A stretch of DNA of 64,000 bases from Cryptomeria japonica. Taxonomy: Eukaryota; Streptophyta; Pinopsida; Cupressales; Cupressaceae. The stretch is from assembly GCF_030272615.1 (NCBI RefSeq), contig NC_081410.1, positions 571,163,152 to 571,227,151 of the forward strand, written 5' to 3'. This document shows, piece by piece, positions 1-11,610 of this stretch. The notes beneath the pieces were generated by a model, which saw nothing but the letters and a program-made list of their open reading frames with translations, ran no database searches and was not told the DNA's origin. A program made the translations under genes and the position numbers. Position 1 is the stretch's first letter; every line of letters begins with the position of its first letter.

Positions 1-1987
1 TCACCCGCAGGTCTCTACATCGTCATACAAAATGGTACAATACTAATACATAGGGAGCCCTCTACGGCTATGATGAGCTCCCTCCCTCGGAGCCACCTGG
101 CCTCGAAAGAATCTAAGCCCCCAAAGGACCCACCCTAGGATCATCCCTCCTATCCCCTCTATTTGGTGGTGGTGGAGGACCCATAACCCCACCACTAGAC
201 GCTTGTCTCCGGCTCCCTCCCATAGCTGTTGTTGTTCGCGATGGTCTATGGAAACTCCTCGCCTGCTAATCAGCTGGCACTACACCATAATAGAGATCCT
301 GCCAATAAGCTATCTCCTCCCCTACTCGCAAGACATAGGTGTATCCAGCCCCTATGTCCTCTGCCGCCTGCCTCCTAGCCCTCAATGTTGTCTCAGCTTC
401 TATGTAGCGCTGAATGGCCTGGTCCCACTCCCACTCAGTATCTCTGAGCCACCTCCTGAGTCTATCCCTCTCCCTCTCCAGGTCTTGGATCTCATCTGCC
501 TATCCTTGGCAGATCTCCCTTAGCTCAGTCAACTCATCCTCCTCCGCCTCAGCCCCCTGTGGCTCCCTTTGTACAGGTGCTTGCCCCTATACCTATGCCT
601 GTACTGGTGGCTGTACCTATAGCTGTTCCTGTACCTGTCCTTGTCCCTGCACCTATCTGGGACCCTATGTTGCTGGCACCTATAGCGGTAATCCACCGTG
701 ACCCCTCACCACTCGAGCCTATCTGTCCTCTCCACCCTCCCTCCATGATGCCACCCTCCTCTCTCCAACTACCCCCCTCCTCCTCCATCAGCCTCTACCC
801 CCATCATCTCCATCATCATCACCATCCCCACCACCATCTCCATCTAGTGGCTCTCCTAGATCTGTCAAGCATGGGAATGGATGCTCAGCCCAATATGCTA
901 TGTACTCTGCATCCATGTCGGCATCCTCGATCTCTGGCCATATGTCCTAGGGTAGGGGCATCATCTTCACTAGCTGTGTAACAGCTTGATCATATGATAG
1001 TAGTGGCCCAAACTATGCCTGATCCCTGATAGTCCATGCATACATGCTTGAACCCCATGGCATCCGCTGGATCCTACCAAACTGCCTACCCACCCTGTCA
1101 ACTAGCTGCCTCTCTAGTACATAGGGTGTCCGCCCAATTAGATACCTGCTCCGGAAGGTGTAGGGTAGCTCTACCGCATCATCCTCCCACTATTCGCATC
1201 TCAAGTATGGCCTCCATATAACCATATCAATATCATCTATGACCGGCTGTGAGTGCTCTAACTTGCCAATCCGTGGCTGGGAGGTGATCATATCGTACAA
1301 ATGCACAAAACTGTATCTGTGACCTCTGCCCCTAAAGTGTATCGGTCATGTTATCGGTAGATGCTCATAGGCCCACACCTGTAACAATGTGACCCCGTAG
1401 CCCAATCCCACTAATCCATGGTACACAAACTAATGTAGCTCATAATATAGGTGCCCCAACATGCACAGTCCCCAGGCATATTTGGTGTGTTGTGTCACCA
1501 GTGTCTCCAATGTGCTCCCCTAGCCCACAGCCAACCCTCATGTCGCTCTATCTGAACACAAGAACCCACTAATCGCTCCTCCTACCACGGCTGGTAGTGC
1601 CAATCCTGTCTGTGTCATGGTATCCCATGCCACATGCCCTACCCTCATCTCTAGTCCTGAATCCCAGAACACTCATCTTAGGGAATCCCTGTCTCCATCT
1701 CAATCATAGGGAATCAGCTCCCCATTAATTGGTATCCTCAGAATCCTGTATATATCCTCTAGGGTGACTGTCATCTCACCCATCGGCAAATGAAACGTGC
1801 AAGTCTCAGAGTGTCACCTCTCCGCCAATGCAGTCAGTAGTCCCATGTTCGCTTGAAACTCAGACACATACAAAATATGTCTCAAACCCACAGCCTCAAT
1901 CGCAGCTCTGTCCTCAAACGTCAACTCAGGTCGCAACCTCTGAGTCAATGGGAATCTCTCCCATGAGTCCAGCATAGGCAAATACTT

Positions 1988-2765
1988 CTGTAGACAAGAA
2001 AATCAATCATGTCAGTCCTAGTGACGCTCACTGTTCATCACAAAGTGTTGCTTCTATCCTAGTGACACTCACTGTTCATCATAAAGTGTTGCTTCTATCC
2101 TAGTGGTACTCCCTGTTCATCAAAAAGTACTATGTGTTTGGCACTCCCTGTTCATCACAAAGTGCTGCTCATATTTTAGTACTCCCTGTTCATCACAAAG
2201 TGCCTTGATTTATCCTATCCTAGGGCCTCTGCTTGAGTGAATCCTCTTGAGTAGTTTCCTAATTGGCAACATATGTTCTATCACAAAATTGTCAATCCTA
2301 TCCCTATTTGCAATCCTATTCTTCCTTAGAGGACCTGCTTGAGTGTATCCTCTCAACAGCTTATCCAATCGACAGCGTATGTTCATCACAGAACTGCCGA
2401 TTTGACCTAGAAGACACAAATTCACATTTTTGGACACAAACGCGCTTTCCTGACAAAAACACGCTTAGAGACTGCATAGATGTGTATGGATGACACAAAC
2501 GTGCCTGCCTAGCACAGACATGCCTGCACAGCGTAGATGTGGCCGCATTCTGCACAGACGCATTTTCCAGCACAGACGCACCTGGCACAAACACATATGT
2601 GCCTAGCGAGCACAGACGTGCCTGGCACCAACGCAAACATGCCTGGACATTTTGGACATTTTTTTTTTTTTGGACCCAATTCTAAGCACATTTATTACCT
2701 TATCTAGCATGCATTAATGACAATAATAAATGCAACAAAGTACGAGGAGGTTTTGTGGTACTTAC
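1988..2765 (-). other. Inferred 778-bp intron of the antisense PMD gene
   Basis: It is bounded on the minus strand by GTAAGT (2765-2760) and TTTTCTTGTCTACAG (ending 1988). It joins codon 22 of exon 1 to exon 2 in phase 0. It is filled with short tandem repeats, described separately. Confidence 0.65.
2012..2660. repeat. Three families of degenerate tandem repeats inside the intron
   Basis: At 2012-2210 a unit of about 40-55 bp built on ACTCCCTGTTCATCACAAAG recurs five times. At 2225-2410 a unit of about 110 bp (CCTCTGCTTGAGTG to GTATGTTCATCACA) occurs twice. At 2440-2660 a short CACAGACGTGCCTGG-like unit recurs about ten times. The three families lie next to each other and do not overlap. Confidence 0.75.
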
Positions 2766-3150
2766 TGGCTCTCCTGCCTCTGCTAGCCTTTGATATCGGT
2801 GAACGTGGTCGAATCTATGAATCAAAGCCATCGCTGCTGACTGCTGCTGCTCTATTTCGCTCTACACTCTGATCTTGTGGTGGTCTAGATGACAATGAGG
2901 ATGTATTTCCTTTGTGTTCTATCTTATAGACTGCCCTAGCCCTTGTTTCCCGAGTTAGTCTTCTTTATCCCGTGACTTTGTCACTTTATCTGGTTAGTCC
3001 ATTCTAGCCTTTCTTTCTTATCGAGAGATTGTCTGTGGTCTTTTCACACATTTTCATCCAATCTCTTGAGGGGGCATATCATTTCCATCTTGGGGCAACT
3101 CTGTATCAATTCTTCTTATCTTCTTTGAAACAACGCGACAAGCTGCATTG

Positions 3151-3168
3151 TCTCAAAGAGGGGCAAAA
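3151..3168 (+). other. Polypurine tract of the Tat-type element
   Basis: The run AAAGAGGGGCAAAA directly precedes the TGTAGACACC that opens the LTR. This is the expected place for the plus-strand primer of reverse transcription. It orients the element on the + strand and makes the LTR at 3169 its 3' LTR. Confidence 0.75.
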
Positions 3169-3940
3169 TGTAGACACCTAAAATTGTCCAATCTAACTAA
3201 ATAAATATGTTATTTATTTAATTACTTTAGCCTCATTCTTCTATTAATTAAATAAATCTTTATTTATTTAATTAATTCATTTATCCTCTTCTAGCCTTAT
3301 TTCTCATTTAAATAAATACATTATTTATTTAAATTATCCTTTTTTCTAAATTAAATAAATATCTTATTTATTTAATTGATCCCACTTCCTCTATTAATTA
3401 AATAAATCTTTATTTATTTAATTAATTCATTAACCTTTTCTACCCATGACACATCTCATTCATCTCTTAATTCATACACTACCTACCCCTTTCATTATTT
3501 TATTATTTATTCTACCTACCCTCTAATCATAGCCAACCTCCTTTTACATCTCTCAATCTTATCCCTCCATTTCATATAGTGTCTTCTATATAAGGAGATG
3601 CTTCCTTCATTATCAAACCCTAATGACCTGACTACTTGATCAATTCACTACTTGGCATATGCGATCCTACTTGCAACCACATTCCGTTCTTTGTTGAGCT
3701 CTTGTGCACATAAAATCTGAGAGCAAATATATCAAGCAAGATCAATGGAGATAGGAAGAATGGAGATCCAAACCCTGTTGGACATGTGATGGTATGATCT
3801 TTGTGATTTCATTTGATTTGCATTGTCTTAGGTAATCTTCATATGTTATGGTGGATCCTTGTTGTTGTTAGGCGAGGGTTTTGTGGTTGAATTCATTTAG
3901 CCTTTCAATATCGTCATTATTATTGTTATCCATTTTCACA
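3169..3940 (+). mobile_element. 3' LTR of the Tat-type gypsy element
   Basis: It starts TGTAGACACC straight after a polypurine tract and probably ends TTTTCACA near 3940. The end is less certain because no second copy or TSD is available in the window. The first 270 bp hold repeated AAATAAATA/TTTATTTAATT palindromic AT blocks. A TATA box (TATATAAG, 3587-3594) is followed by sequence with several short pyrimidine runs. A diverged copy of the same LTR family occurs at 43121-45179, which supports the left border and the internal order. Confidence 0.7.
3587..3594 (+). promoter_or_regulatory. TATA box of the Tat LTR
   Basis: TATATAAG stands about 420 bp into the LTR. The related LTR at 43121-45179 has a TATATAAA-like motif at the equivalent place (about 44832). 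Confidence 0.55.
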
Positions 3941-4690
3941 ATATACAGTGCTTTTACCAGATCAACAAAGACCCTGTTGTTCTCTAACTATTATAGCTAA
4001 TAAATCCCTTAACTGAGTAATCTTTAATAGGCTTGGTGTTTTTTAAATCCTCTAACCAGGTGATCCATTAGCTTGGATTTGAAATCCTCTACCGAGGTTA
4101 CCTCTAACAAGGTATTTTAGTCAATCCCTGAACTGGTTGGTCCCTAACCAGATCTGTTCTTAACAGGACATTATTGTATAAGCTTATAATAAGGCTTGGC
4201 TCCTAATAGGGTGAACTTCAGAAGAGTTCAAAATACTTGTGGGTATTCATCCCCACTGTGGTATTTCCCATTTGGGTTTCCATGTAAAAAATCATTGTGT
4301 CAAGTGGTGAATGATTTTGTGGATGTGTTTCAATATTGTTGATATGATTAACTAGTAAAGCCACTTAGATATGTTTAGATGACCGAAAGTGATCTGAATT
4401 GAGCTATTTCTGATGTTAGTAAAGTGGTTTAATGTTTTGGTTAAATGGTATATGAGTTTCAGATTTGTTGCATTGTATCATTGATGTTTTGGTCAATCGG
4501 TAAAGTTTGACAATGTAGTTGTAGTTTTTGATACAGTGACTAAACCAGTTAGTTTAGCAAGTTGTTTATGAGTTAGGATTAAGTTTGGTGAAAAATTTAG
4601 TTTGTTTTGTATCTGTTGATTCACCCCCCCCTCTCAGTAGTTGACCGGATCATTATAGTTTCATCATATTATCACTTAAGTCCCCTATTT
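3941..4690. mobile_element. LTR-like debris, possibly a copia LTR fragment
   Basis: There is no coding sequence. The stretch has a run of CTCTAACCAGGTGATCC-like imperfect repeats (4040-4200). It then has ATCCCCACTGTGGTATTTCCC (4248-4268) and a GATTCACCCCCCCCTCTC tract (4619-4637). I associate these with the R/U5 parts of plant copia LTRs. No paired LTR, primer site or TSD was found, so the class is a guess. Confidence 0.3.
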
Positions 4691-6768
4691 ACTCCTCAGG
4701 GTCATAATTCCTAGCAATTCTCACCTTGAATCTGTAGTTTCTGACCAAAAAATCTTGGATCTTTTCCAAGTTATCAAAATTAATTTAAAATTCTCCAAAT
4801 ACAATGGCTTTAGGGAGATGCCTCCCATTCCTCTTCAGGATTTGATCCTTGTCAACCCACATCATTTGTCATGTGAATTCTAAGAATGCAACCCTAGGAG
4901 AAACAAAAATGGGCAAGTTGTGGAGAGCCTTTTCAAAACCATAGCACCTAATGATGGTGCAGTCATGATAGAAAAAGAAGTCTCCAAAATTATGGCTAAA
5001 AGGCCCCTTTGCATATTTTACATTTGGATTTCTGCATGCTTGAATTCTCAACACTTTAACTATATGTCTGGGCAAGCTTGGCAATTCAACACTCAACATA
5101 TCCAAAATCTTCTTGACAAAATAATTAGAGAATAAACAATAGTCTCCAAACCAAGTGTCCTTGTCCCACACTTGTGTCCATGTCTAAACCAACCATGGAA
5201 ACCTTATCTGTGGATCCAACATCCTCATATTTAGCTTTGGGGACCACAATGACTTGTTCTGATACAAAAGGAGATGGCACAATAAAGAATAGTGGTTGAA
5301 ATTTGGTGTAGTCTTTTCATCTTTTTCTTTAACCAGGCTCTCACATAACTTGGTCTGAAGAATGGTTGCAAAGTCAAAAAGTACATTGGTAGCTGGGTGC
5401 TGAATGAATACTGCTAGCATCATTTAATCTACTGGCAACAATGTGAGTCCACAATCCTCTCCCAAGACCTGTCATAGTGCATAATATGTTCTTATAAATA
5501 TAATTCAAATTTGTCTAGTGCAAATGGCTCTGTCTTCAATTGTAAAATGTAGCTTCAGGTGCTCTTGGAGAGCTCTTTTAAAAACATTGGTAGTTATTCT
5601 CTTCTTATCCTTCCCTTGTTCTTTTCATACATTTTCAACAAGGCCTGCTTGTCAAACCCCTTGATGGTTGTCCCATCCAGTCCAAAACATTCTATGATAG
5701 CTTTCTAAGATATGTCCAAAATAACGTACCCCTAGAGGTTTTTGATAGTGAGGCTTGGGGTGTCAAACTTCTTTGCCAATTCCCTGATCATCATTGTCTC
5801 CACAAACACATTTGGGACCACCAACTTCCCTTTGTCTAGCTTCCATGGGTTGCATATTGGACTTGGTTTGTCTCTATTTCCATAAAAGGAATGAAAAACA
5901 TCCCACCCCCTGTACCCTATGATGACATCCCTACACCTAGTCGCATTGTCTCCCCATCTCATCTTTATCAACTCTAATGTGCTCAAGTCGGGGAACAACT
6001 TCAGCAAATCTTGGCATAAGACCCAAGTTGCTCTGGTTTACTTCCAAGCTAATTCCTATAATCTTATCATAGTGTCCCTCTCAACCTCAGTAGCTATTTT
6101 GGGAGGCTTAGCTAAGGAAAATGTTCCTTCATGGGACTGTGGGATTTCTTCTGCAATGGAGGTAGACTCAGCCTTCTTTTTCGAAGGGGTCTTCTTCTTC
6201 ACTTCCTTTCTCTTTGGTGCTTCTTCTGCCTTCTCTGCCACCTCAGTTGGCCTCTCTGCAATGGAAACTTCCTCCTTCTCAGTCACTGAAGGGGTCTGTT
6301 GTACGGGTGCTTCCCTGGCAGAAGCCTTTGCCTCACCATCTTTATTTTATTTTCTCTTCTTGAAGGTCGACTTTCTTGCCTTTGGGGTCAGGGTTTCCTC
6401 TGCAACGAAGGTATACTTTGCCTTCTTTTTGGGAGGCATCTTCTTCTTCACATCCTTTTTCTTTGGTGTTTCCTCCTCTGATCCCTCCGACACCTCAATT
6501 GTCACCTTCCTCGAACCCCTCTTCCTTTTGGCTTGCTTTGGGGGAGCGCTAGCCTCACTCTCCTTAGTTTGGGTAGGAGCAGCTTCAGGGTTGGGCTCAG
6601 GGTTTGATTCTATAGCGGGGGTATCTTGTAGCTCTTACAACAGGGCAACCATGGTTATAGGAATGGTCAGGATAATTTTTTGGGTCGCTAGAACTGGCTT
6701 TAGCTTCCTAGGCTTTCTAAGTAATGGGGCTAGTGGCTTTCATAATTGGGGAGGCCATGATTAAACTT
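4690..6768 (-). pseudogene. Unrecognised Lys/Glu-rich repeat-associated protein, decayed
   Basis: I do not recognise this family. Reading on the minus strand from about 6768, a low-complexity N-terminal part alternates Lys- and Glu-rich blocks (about 6600-6110). It contains an internal duplication: the block at 6480-6415 resembles that at 6230-6165, each with a KKKxPxKKKA core. A conserved-looking globular part follows (6060-5700), including MRWGDNATRC and GYRGWDVFHSFYG, then further open stretches at 5690-5420, 5423-5184 and 5171-4869. Several TAG/TGA codons and at least two frame changes break it. The Lys-rich blocks suggest nuclear location. It is probably a transposon-carried gene, but no LTR could be tied to it. 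Confidence 0.45.
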
Positions 6769-7215
6769 ATAGATTGCAGAAAATAAAACCTAGGTCTCTA
6801 AAAACACTTGAAATTCCTACGGGTACTTCAACTAAAAACATATAGAGAAAAAGCTTGAATTGCACTTACTGATTTGCTGCTCGTGATTGAACGCCTTTGA
6901 ACTAGTTGAATTTTCCCTTTTCTCATATTGCAAATTCTCTCTAATCTCTTGAATGCTTCATGAAGACGAATGCGGCCAAGCTTGACACAATTCTTTCTTT
7001 TATTGTGATTCCATTTAATTCCTTCATGTGAACAAAAGTAGTCATTCGCTCAGAAGTTTGAATTTCCACCATTGAAGATCAATCAAATGGCCATGATAAT
7101 TCCTTGACTCCCTCTAGACCATTGAGATGTCACGATCCTCTTTCACCACCTTTTCATCTCATCTCAATCACCATGCGGGGCAATATAATCCTTGAAATCA
7201 ACATGTTTACATTCG
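6769..7215. other. Spacer with no recognisable feature
   Basis: No open frame, repeat or regulatory motif stands out between the minus-strand pseudogene and the inverted repeat. Confidence 0.4.
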
Positions 7216-7670
7216 AAGGTCATTCGGGATAAATCTTACTAAGGGATCACGAAGAAGGAAAGTTGCCCTGGGGAAGTCTCTAGCTAGTCCCCATAGGCCT
7301 CGGGATAATTTTACAAAGGAATTATTTCCTTGCCACAGGTGGCTTTTCAAAATCCAAACACTATGCTCCGGGAAAAGGAAATATAGGTAAGGTCTCGCCG
7401 ATTGAGGCAAGGTATGACTGCAGCAAGGTCTCATCGATTTACTCATTTTGAGGTTTTTTGGCTAAAAGGAAAGCCGAACTTGTTCATTATGAAAAGTGTC
7501 TATATTTTCTTATCGTAGAGCACAGTGTTTAACTTTGAAAAGCTGCCTAGGGAAAGGAAAATATTCCTTTTTAAAATTATCCTGGGGCCTATGGGGACTG
7601 GCTAGAGACTTCCTCAAGGCAACTTTCCTTCTTCATGATCCCTCAGTAAGATTTATCCTGGATGACCTTT
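7216..7670. repeat. Inverted repeat: two 170-bp arms with a 115-bp spacer
   Basis: The arm 7216-7385 is the imperfect reverse complement of 7501-7670 along its whole length. Both contain, on opposite strands, the same blocks: AAGGTCAT, GATAAATCTTACT, GAAGAAGGAAAGTTGCC and CCCCATAGGCC. Mismatches are scattered, and by eye the arms agree at roughly four positions in five. The transcript of either strand could fold into a long hairpin. The repeat ends 74 bp before the giant element's 5' LTR. The short ORFs in the arms are mirror copies of each other and are not thought to be genes. Confidence 0.85.
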
Positions 7671-8644
7671 GGATGCCGTTCCTCGCTCCCTGGGATAAAT
7701 TTTCCTTCTCTGCTCCACTATTTTCTTATCCCAGACAATGCACTTGTTAGTCCTCCTTTCTTTTCTTTTGAGTTTCAATTCAAAAATCATCCTTTAAATT
7801 TGATTTTCCTATTTGGTTGTATGTTTCCTTCCTTTGAACTTAAAGTGATTGAACCTTGCCTTAGTTCAAAGTTCAAGTTCAATGTCCACTTTAAAGTTAG
7901 TTGTCTTCGAGGCTTTGTTTCATGGTAAAGTTGAAGCGCTTTGTTGAAAGTTCATGTTGAAATTGAACCTTTGAACCTTCTTGGTTCAAGGGTCAAGCTT
8001 CACAGTTGGTTGTGTGTCAGTTATATCTTCGCTTGCTCATTGTCTTTTGTTTTTATGTCGTGAAGACTATTTTATGTTTTGTTCCATGTTCTTCCTCAAA
8101 GTTGAACTTGAACCTTTGAAACTTTAGGGTCTTAGTTCAAGGTTCAAAGTTCAAAATGCATAGTCTGAGGCTTCATTTAGAAGTGGTGCATGTATCATGG
8201 AGAGAAAATGACGATGGGAAAGGGAATATTCTGAGTAGCTTGAGATGTTAGTTTCTAATTATGACAAATAATCATGATACTTCATGTACCATGTAATGGA
8301 GTGACCCTAAATTAAATGCATGTCGGATATCCATACAATCAGGTGTCAATTCACACAAGTTTACTTAATTAGTACATCTAGCTAGGATTTGAGTGAGATT
8401 TTATTCATTCTTTTTTGTTGTAAAACATAGAAATCTTTCTAGTACCTTCTTAGTAGTCGTGAAAGCAAAGGAGGCCAAAGGTATTGTATCTGCACTAAGA
8501 AGTTTTCAATAATTTGCTGTCAGGATCAGGTTAGTTTCAATTGTTTCTTCTTCTGCTATATTTTCTTTCTCAGAAGCTAGCTATTGTTCGTTTCCTTTGC
8601 TGTTATAGTGAAATTCATTTTATTCCTGAAGTTGTTTAATAAAT

Positions 8645-11610
8645 ATGAGAGGGCCCATCATGAGGCCAACTCTGCCAAAATTGGGTCGTACTTCCTATTT
8701 GGTTAGCTCACTACCAAAAATGTGTGATACTTACTAGCTGAAGCATACCTCACTAACTTCCTTGAAAAATCTAAGAATCCAACTCAAAATTCTATGATGG
8801 AGAAAATTATAAGAAGTGGTTTGATTAAAGTTGTTGCATTTCTTGTTGCAGCACCATGCCTAGAGCTGATTTTAGAATGCATGAACTGGTATGATGCAGA
8901 GCACAAGTGTATTAGGGCTATCAATGGAGAGGTGCTATTGAAAATTGATAGGGAGACCGTAATGAAAGCCATGGGAATTCCCCATAAGGATTCATATGAA
9001 GACTGGACCTTTGGTACTTCATACTCTTTCTTTTCTGAGAAGAAGAGCACCTACATAAGCGTAATTGCTAGGAACTGGTTGTTGAAAATCCAAAAAGGAG
9101 GTTCCAGGTTGTCGAGGCCACTCACCAGAGAACATTTTATAATATAAGTGTGGGATATTATTATTTTGTTGAACAAATTGAAGGGAAATCCTCATGCATT
9201 TTATTGGGAACACTTGATGTATTTCTATATTCAAGTCATGTTCAATGGAAGCGCTTATCTAGATTGGGGACAAATTGTTGTAGAGAGACTTCATGAGGGC
9301 TTAAACAAATTTACAAGGATGAGCGGTTTTTTATATATCCTCACACTTGTTTTATATGCTTGCCTACACTTGAGATTGAAATGGCTTACACCATGAACCT
9401 TGGTTGATGGGATAAGGGTTTACAAATACTATTCTCACCTGCAGCAACAAAGATATGCTAAAAACTTCTTGAGGTGGAACGATATTTTTGTAGGTAGATT
9501 GGTTCATGATTTGCAAGGTAACATAAACAAGGTAACATAAACAAGAGATTATCAATAGAAGTAATGGAATTTTTAAGTATTTATGGTAGTTTCTTCATTC
9601 AGTTTGCTCAGTTCACTTATATTAGAGTTGGCGGCATTCAAGTTACCCTGGTATGCTCTGGATAGTTATGTTTTGATTGAAGTCAGTTGACAACTCACCT
9701 ACATTGATAAGAGAAGTGAAGGGAAGTATGGGGTTGTCTTTCTAGTAGAGCTAGGATATTATAGTTGTAGATCAGTTTCAAACGCCCTAAATCTTGAGCT
9801 TGAATTCAAGAAGATCAATTTGTAGTTATATGTTGCTAGACGCAAATTTGATTGTCAAAGGTTTGCCATAGAAAAATTGAATGTTGATATTGATTTTTGT
9901 CATGAACCTCAACTGGAAGACTACTGGGAGAACTGTGATGATGAGTTTGAAGTCAGAAAGAGATTGTGGTCTAGGTTCATAGTTCAATAGATTGTAACGA
10001 TGGGTTTATCTATGAATGTCTCCTATGTACAAAAGGATGAGGGAAAAGAAGTTGTTGATCCTGAGTTCAATGAGAATATCTAGGCATGACCTATTCTAGA
10101 AAATGATTGGGATAGAAAAGGAGATGACAACATTAATGCTAGAACCTCCAATATTATTAGACATACAAAAAGATGGCTAAAGGACCGTCGTTTTGAACAG
10201 CAGCCCAGTTCTGCACCTAAGAGTAGAAAATTTGGTCGAGCTCATGCAAATTCAAATGTATCTTTTCCCTCTTCTAACATTACTGTTTATATTGCAGGTA
10301 ATTAAAAATAGAGAATCGAGAAAATTAAAATTGCAAACTTAGGAGAATCTTCTCTGAGTTCCTCCCCTACTCGTGTCACAAGATCCCATAGCAAGAAGAA
10401 CAGTCAAAAACTCCCTACAAGTCCACTTGTAGTAGATTTGGACTCTGAAGAAGAAATTCAAGTTATGATGGATGCCCAGATGCAGGACAAGCTAATTGAT
10501 GGTGTTGATGATAAGGAAAAGGGAACTCAAGAAGTTGAGGATTTTGTAAACACCATGGTTGTTGTCATCACGAACCATCAATCACCTCCACCCAAGGAAA
10601 TATCCATTGTTCCCAAATGGATAAGTGCTTCACTTAGTAAGAACAAAAATGTAATTCCAATATCAATTCCAATGGAAGACATGGTTAGTAAATTTTTGGG
10701 GAGGACGCCAAAGTCCAAGAGACTTAAAATTGAAGTAATGATAGATGTGGATGATCAAACAGGGCATTGGATTGCAGAGGTAGCTATACCCCCAATGAAT
10801 AAATATGTTGATACTATCACAAAGAAAGATTTTATTATTGAGAATATTTATTTAGGTGTGACCTCTCGAGCTACAAATGCTAAACACCTGGAGACCTCCA
10901 CCAAGATAATTCTGACGAGGACTTGGAAAGATGAAAAAATAAAAATGAAATGAAACAAATCATAATGCAAATGGCCCGGTAAATCAATGCCATATAGGAT
11001 CCCAATCTATAGCCACTCTCCCAAGTACCTTTTTCATTTGATCCAAAGTCACCAATGAACCAGAAATTGATTGATAAGGTTTAGAGAAGTCGAATGGCAG
11101 CGAAGGTCTTCGGTGAGTTGCTGGAATCAATTGCCCGACAAGGTACAAGCTACATCTCTGATCTGATTAAATTATTGGTAAGTGTAGAGTCTGTGGGCAA
11201 GGAGTTAGAAATGGGAATAATCACATGGCAAAAAGAGAAAAGAAAATGGGTAGTTGTACTGAAACAAATGAGGGATACCCAAAGGTACGGAGTCATGAAC
11301 TTCCTGGTAGAAAAACCAGTGCATGGTCTAGACGACAATGTTCTTTTTTTATGTGAAGAAAATATGATTCAAGCCTTCAAGGATCGAGTTCAACAAAGGC
11401 AGGAAGCAAAATCCTTAACAATAGAGGATTTCTCTAAAATTTCACAAATTGAATCCACGCTAGTTGTTTTCCTTTGCTCATCTCGAGACACATAAGGGAA
11501 AGGTTGTGCACGTGAGCAAGAAGAAGGATGTCTGGAAGCAACGAATACTTCATATTGGTCTTCTGCATTAGAAACTCATCCTCAACTTCTCTACAACTCA
11601 TTTGGAATGG
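8645..11610 (+). pseudogene. U3-encoded protein of the giant element, 5' LTR copy
   Basis: I cannot name this family. An ATG at 8645 opens a frame followed by open stretches at 8794-9147 and 9148-9396, then frames at about 9590-10300, 10438-10953 and 11094-11495. The N-terminal part has ECMNWYD, GEVLLKIDRETV and MGIPHK, then HAFYWEHLMYFYIQVMFNG and DWGQIVVERLHEGLN. The middle (about 10380-10950) is polar and charged. The C-terminal part is a predicted coiled coil that has lost 162 bp in frame relative to the 3' LTR copy. Many stops and some frameshifts break it. It lies upstream of the LTR TATA box, hence in U3, so it is downstream of pol in the genomic RNA. The GE-x(3)-hydrophobic-x-hydrophobic-x(6)-GIP spacing resembles PMD proteins, which is my inference. 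No signal peptide or membrane segment is evident, so it does not look like env. Confidence 0.6.

Larger units (their letters stand above)
1..2831 (-). pseudogene. Antisense plant mobile domain (PMD) gene of a Tat-type gypsy element, two exons, decayed
   Basis: PMD (MAIN-like) proteins are plant nuclear proteins often carried by transposons. On the minus strand an ATG at 2831 opens a 22-codon exon (2831-2766) ending at a GTAAGT donor (2765-2760). A polypyrimidine tract and CAG acceptor (1990-1988) lead to exon 2 at 1987. Exon 2 then keeps one frame for more than 1 kb and shows PMD hallmarks: TFHLPMGEMTVTLED near 1800-1760, VWAYEHLPI near 1378-1350 and FGRIQRMPW near 1080-1055. About ten in-frame TAG/TGA codons break it, most at sites where TGG, CGA or CAG/CAA would be expected. 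The C-terminal part is a Gly/Asp-rich stretch (about 840-780) then a Glu/Arg-rich likely coiled coil (about 540-300), with a frame change near 550-700. It runs antisense to the LTR at 3169, the arrangement known for extra ORFs of Tat elements. The far end lies outside the window. Confidence 0.8.

Noticed and set aside
203-981. Plus-strand frames rich in Pro, Ser and His
   Set aside because: They are shadows of the Gly/Asp/Glu-rich C-terminal part of the antisense PMD gene.
5919-6764. 281-codon plus-strand frame rich in Phe, Ser and Leu
   Set aside because: It mirrors the Lys/Glu-rich minus-strand pseudogene; the composition is what the complement of Lys/Glu codons would give.
7207-7750. Two similar 79- and 84-codon frames on opposite strands
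   Set aside because: They are mirror copies produced by the inverted repeat and not a gene family.
8645-11610. U3 protein as a retroviral env
   Set aside because: No signal peptide, furin-like site or membrane segment; the sequence is polar with a coiled coil. The position 3' of pol alone is not enough.
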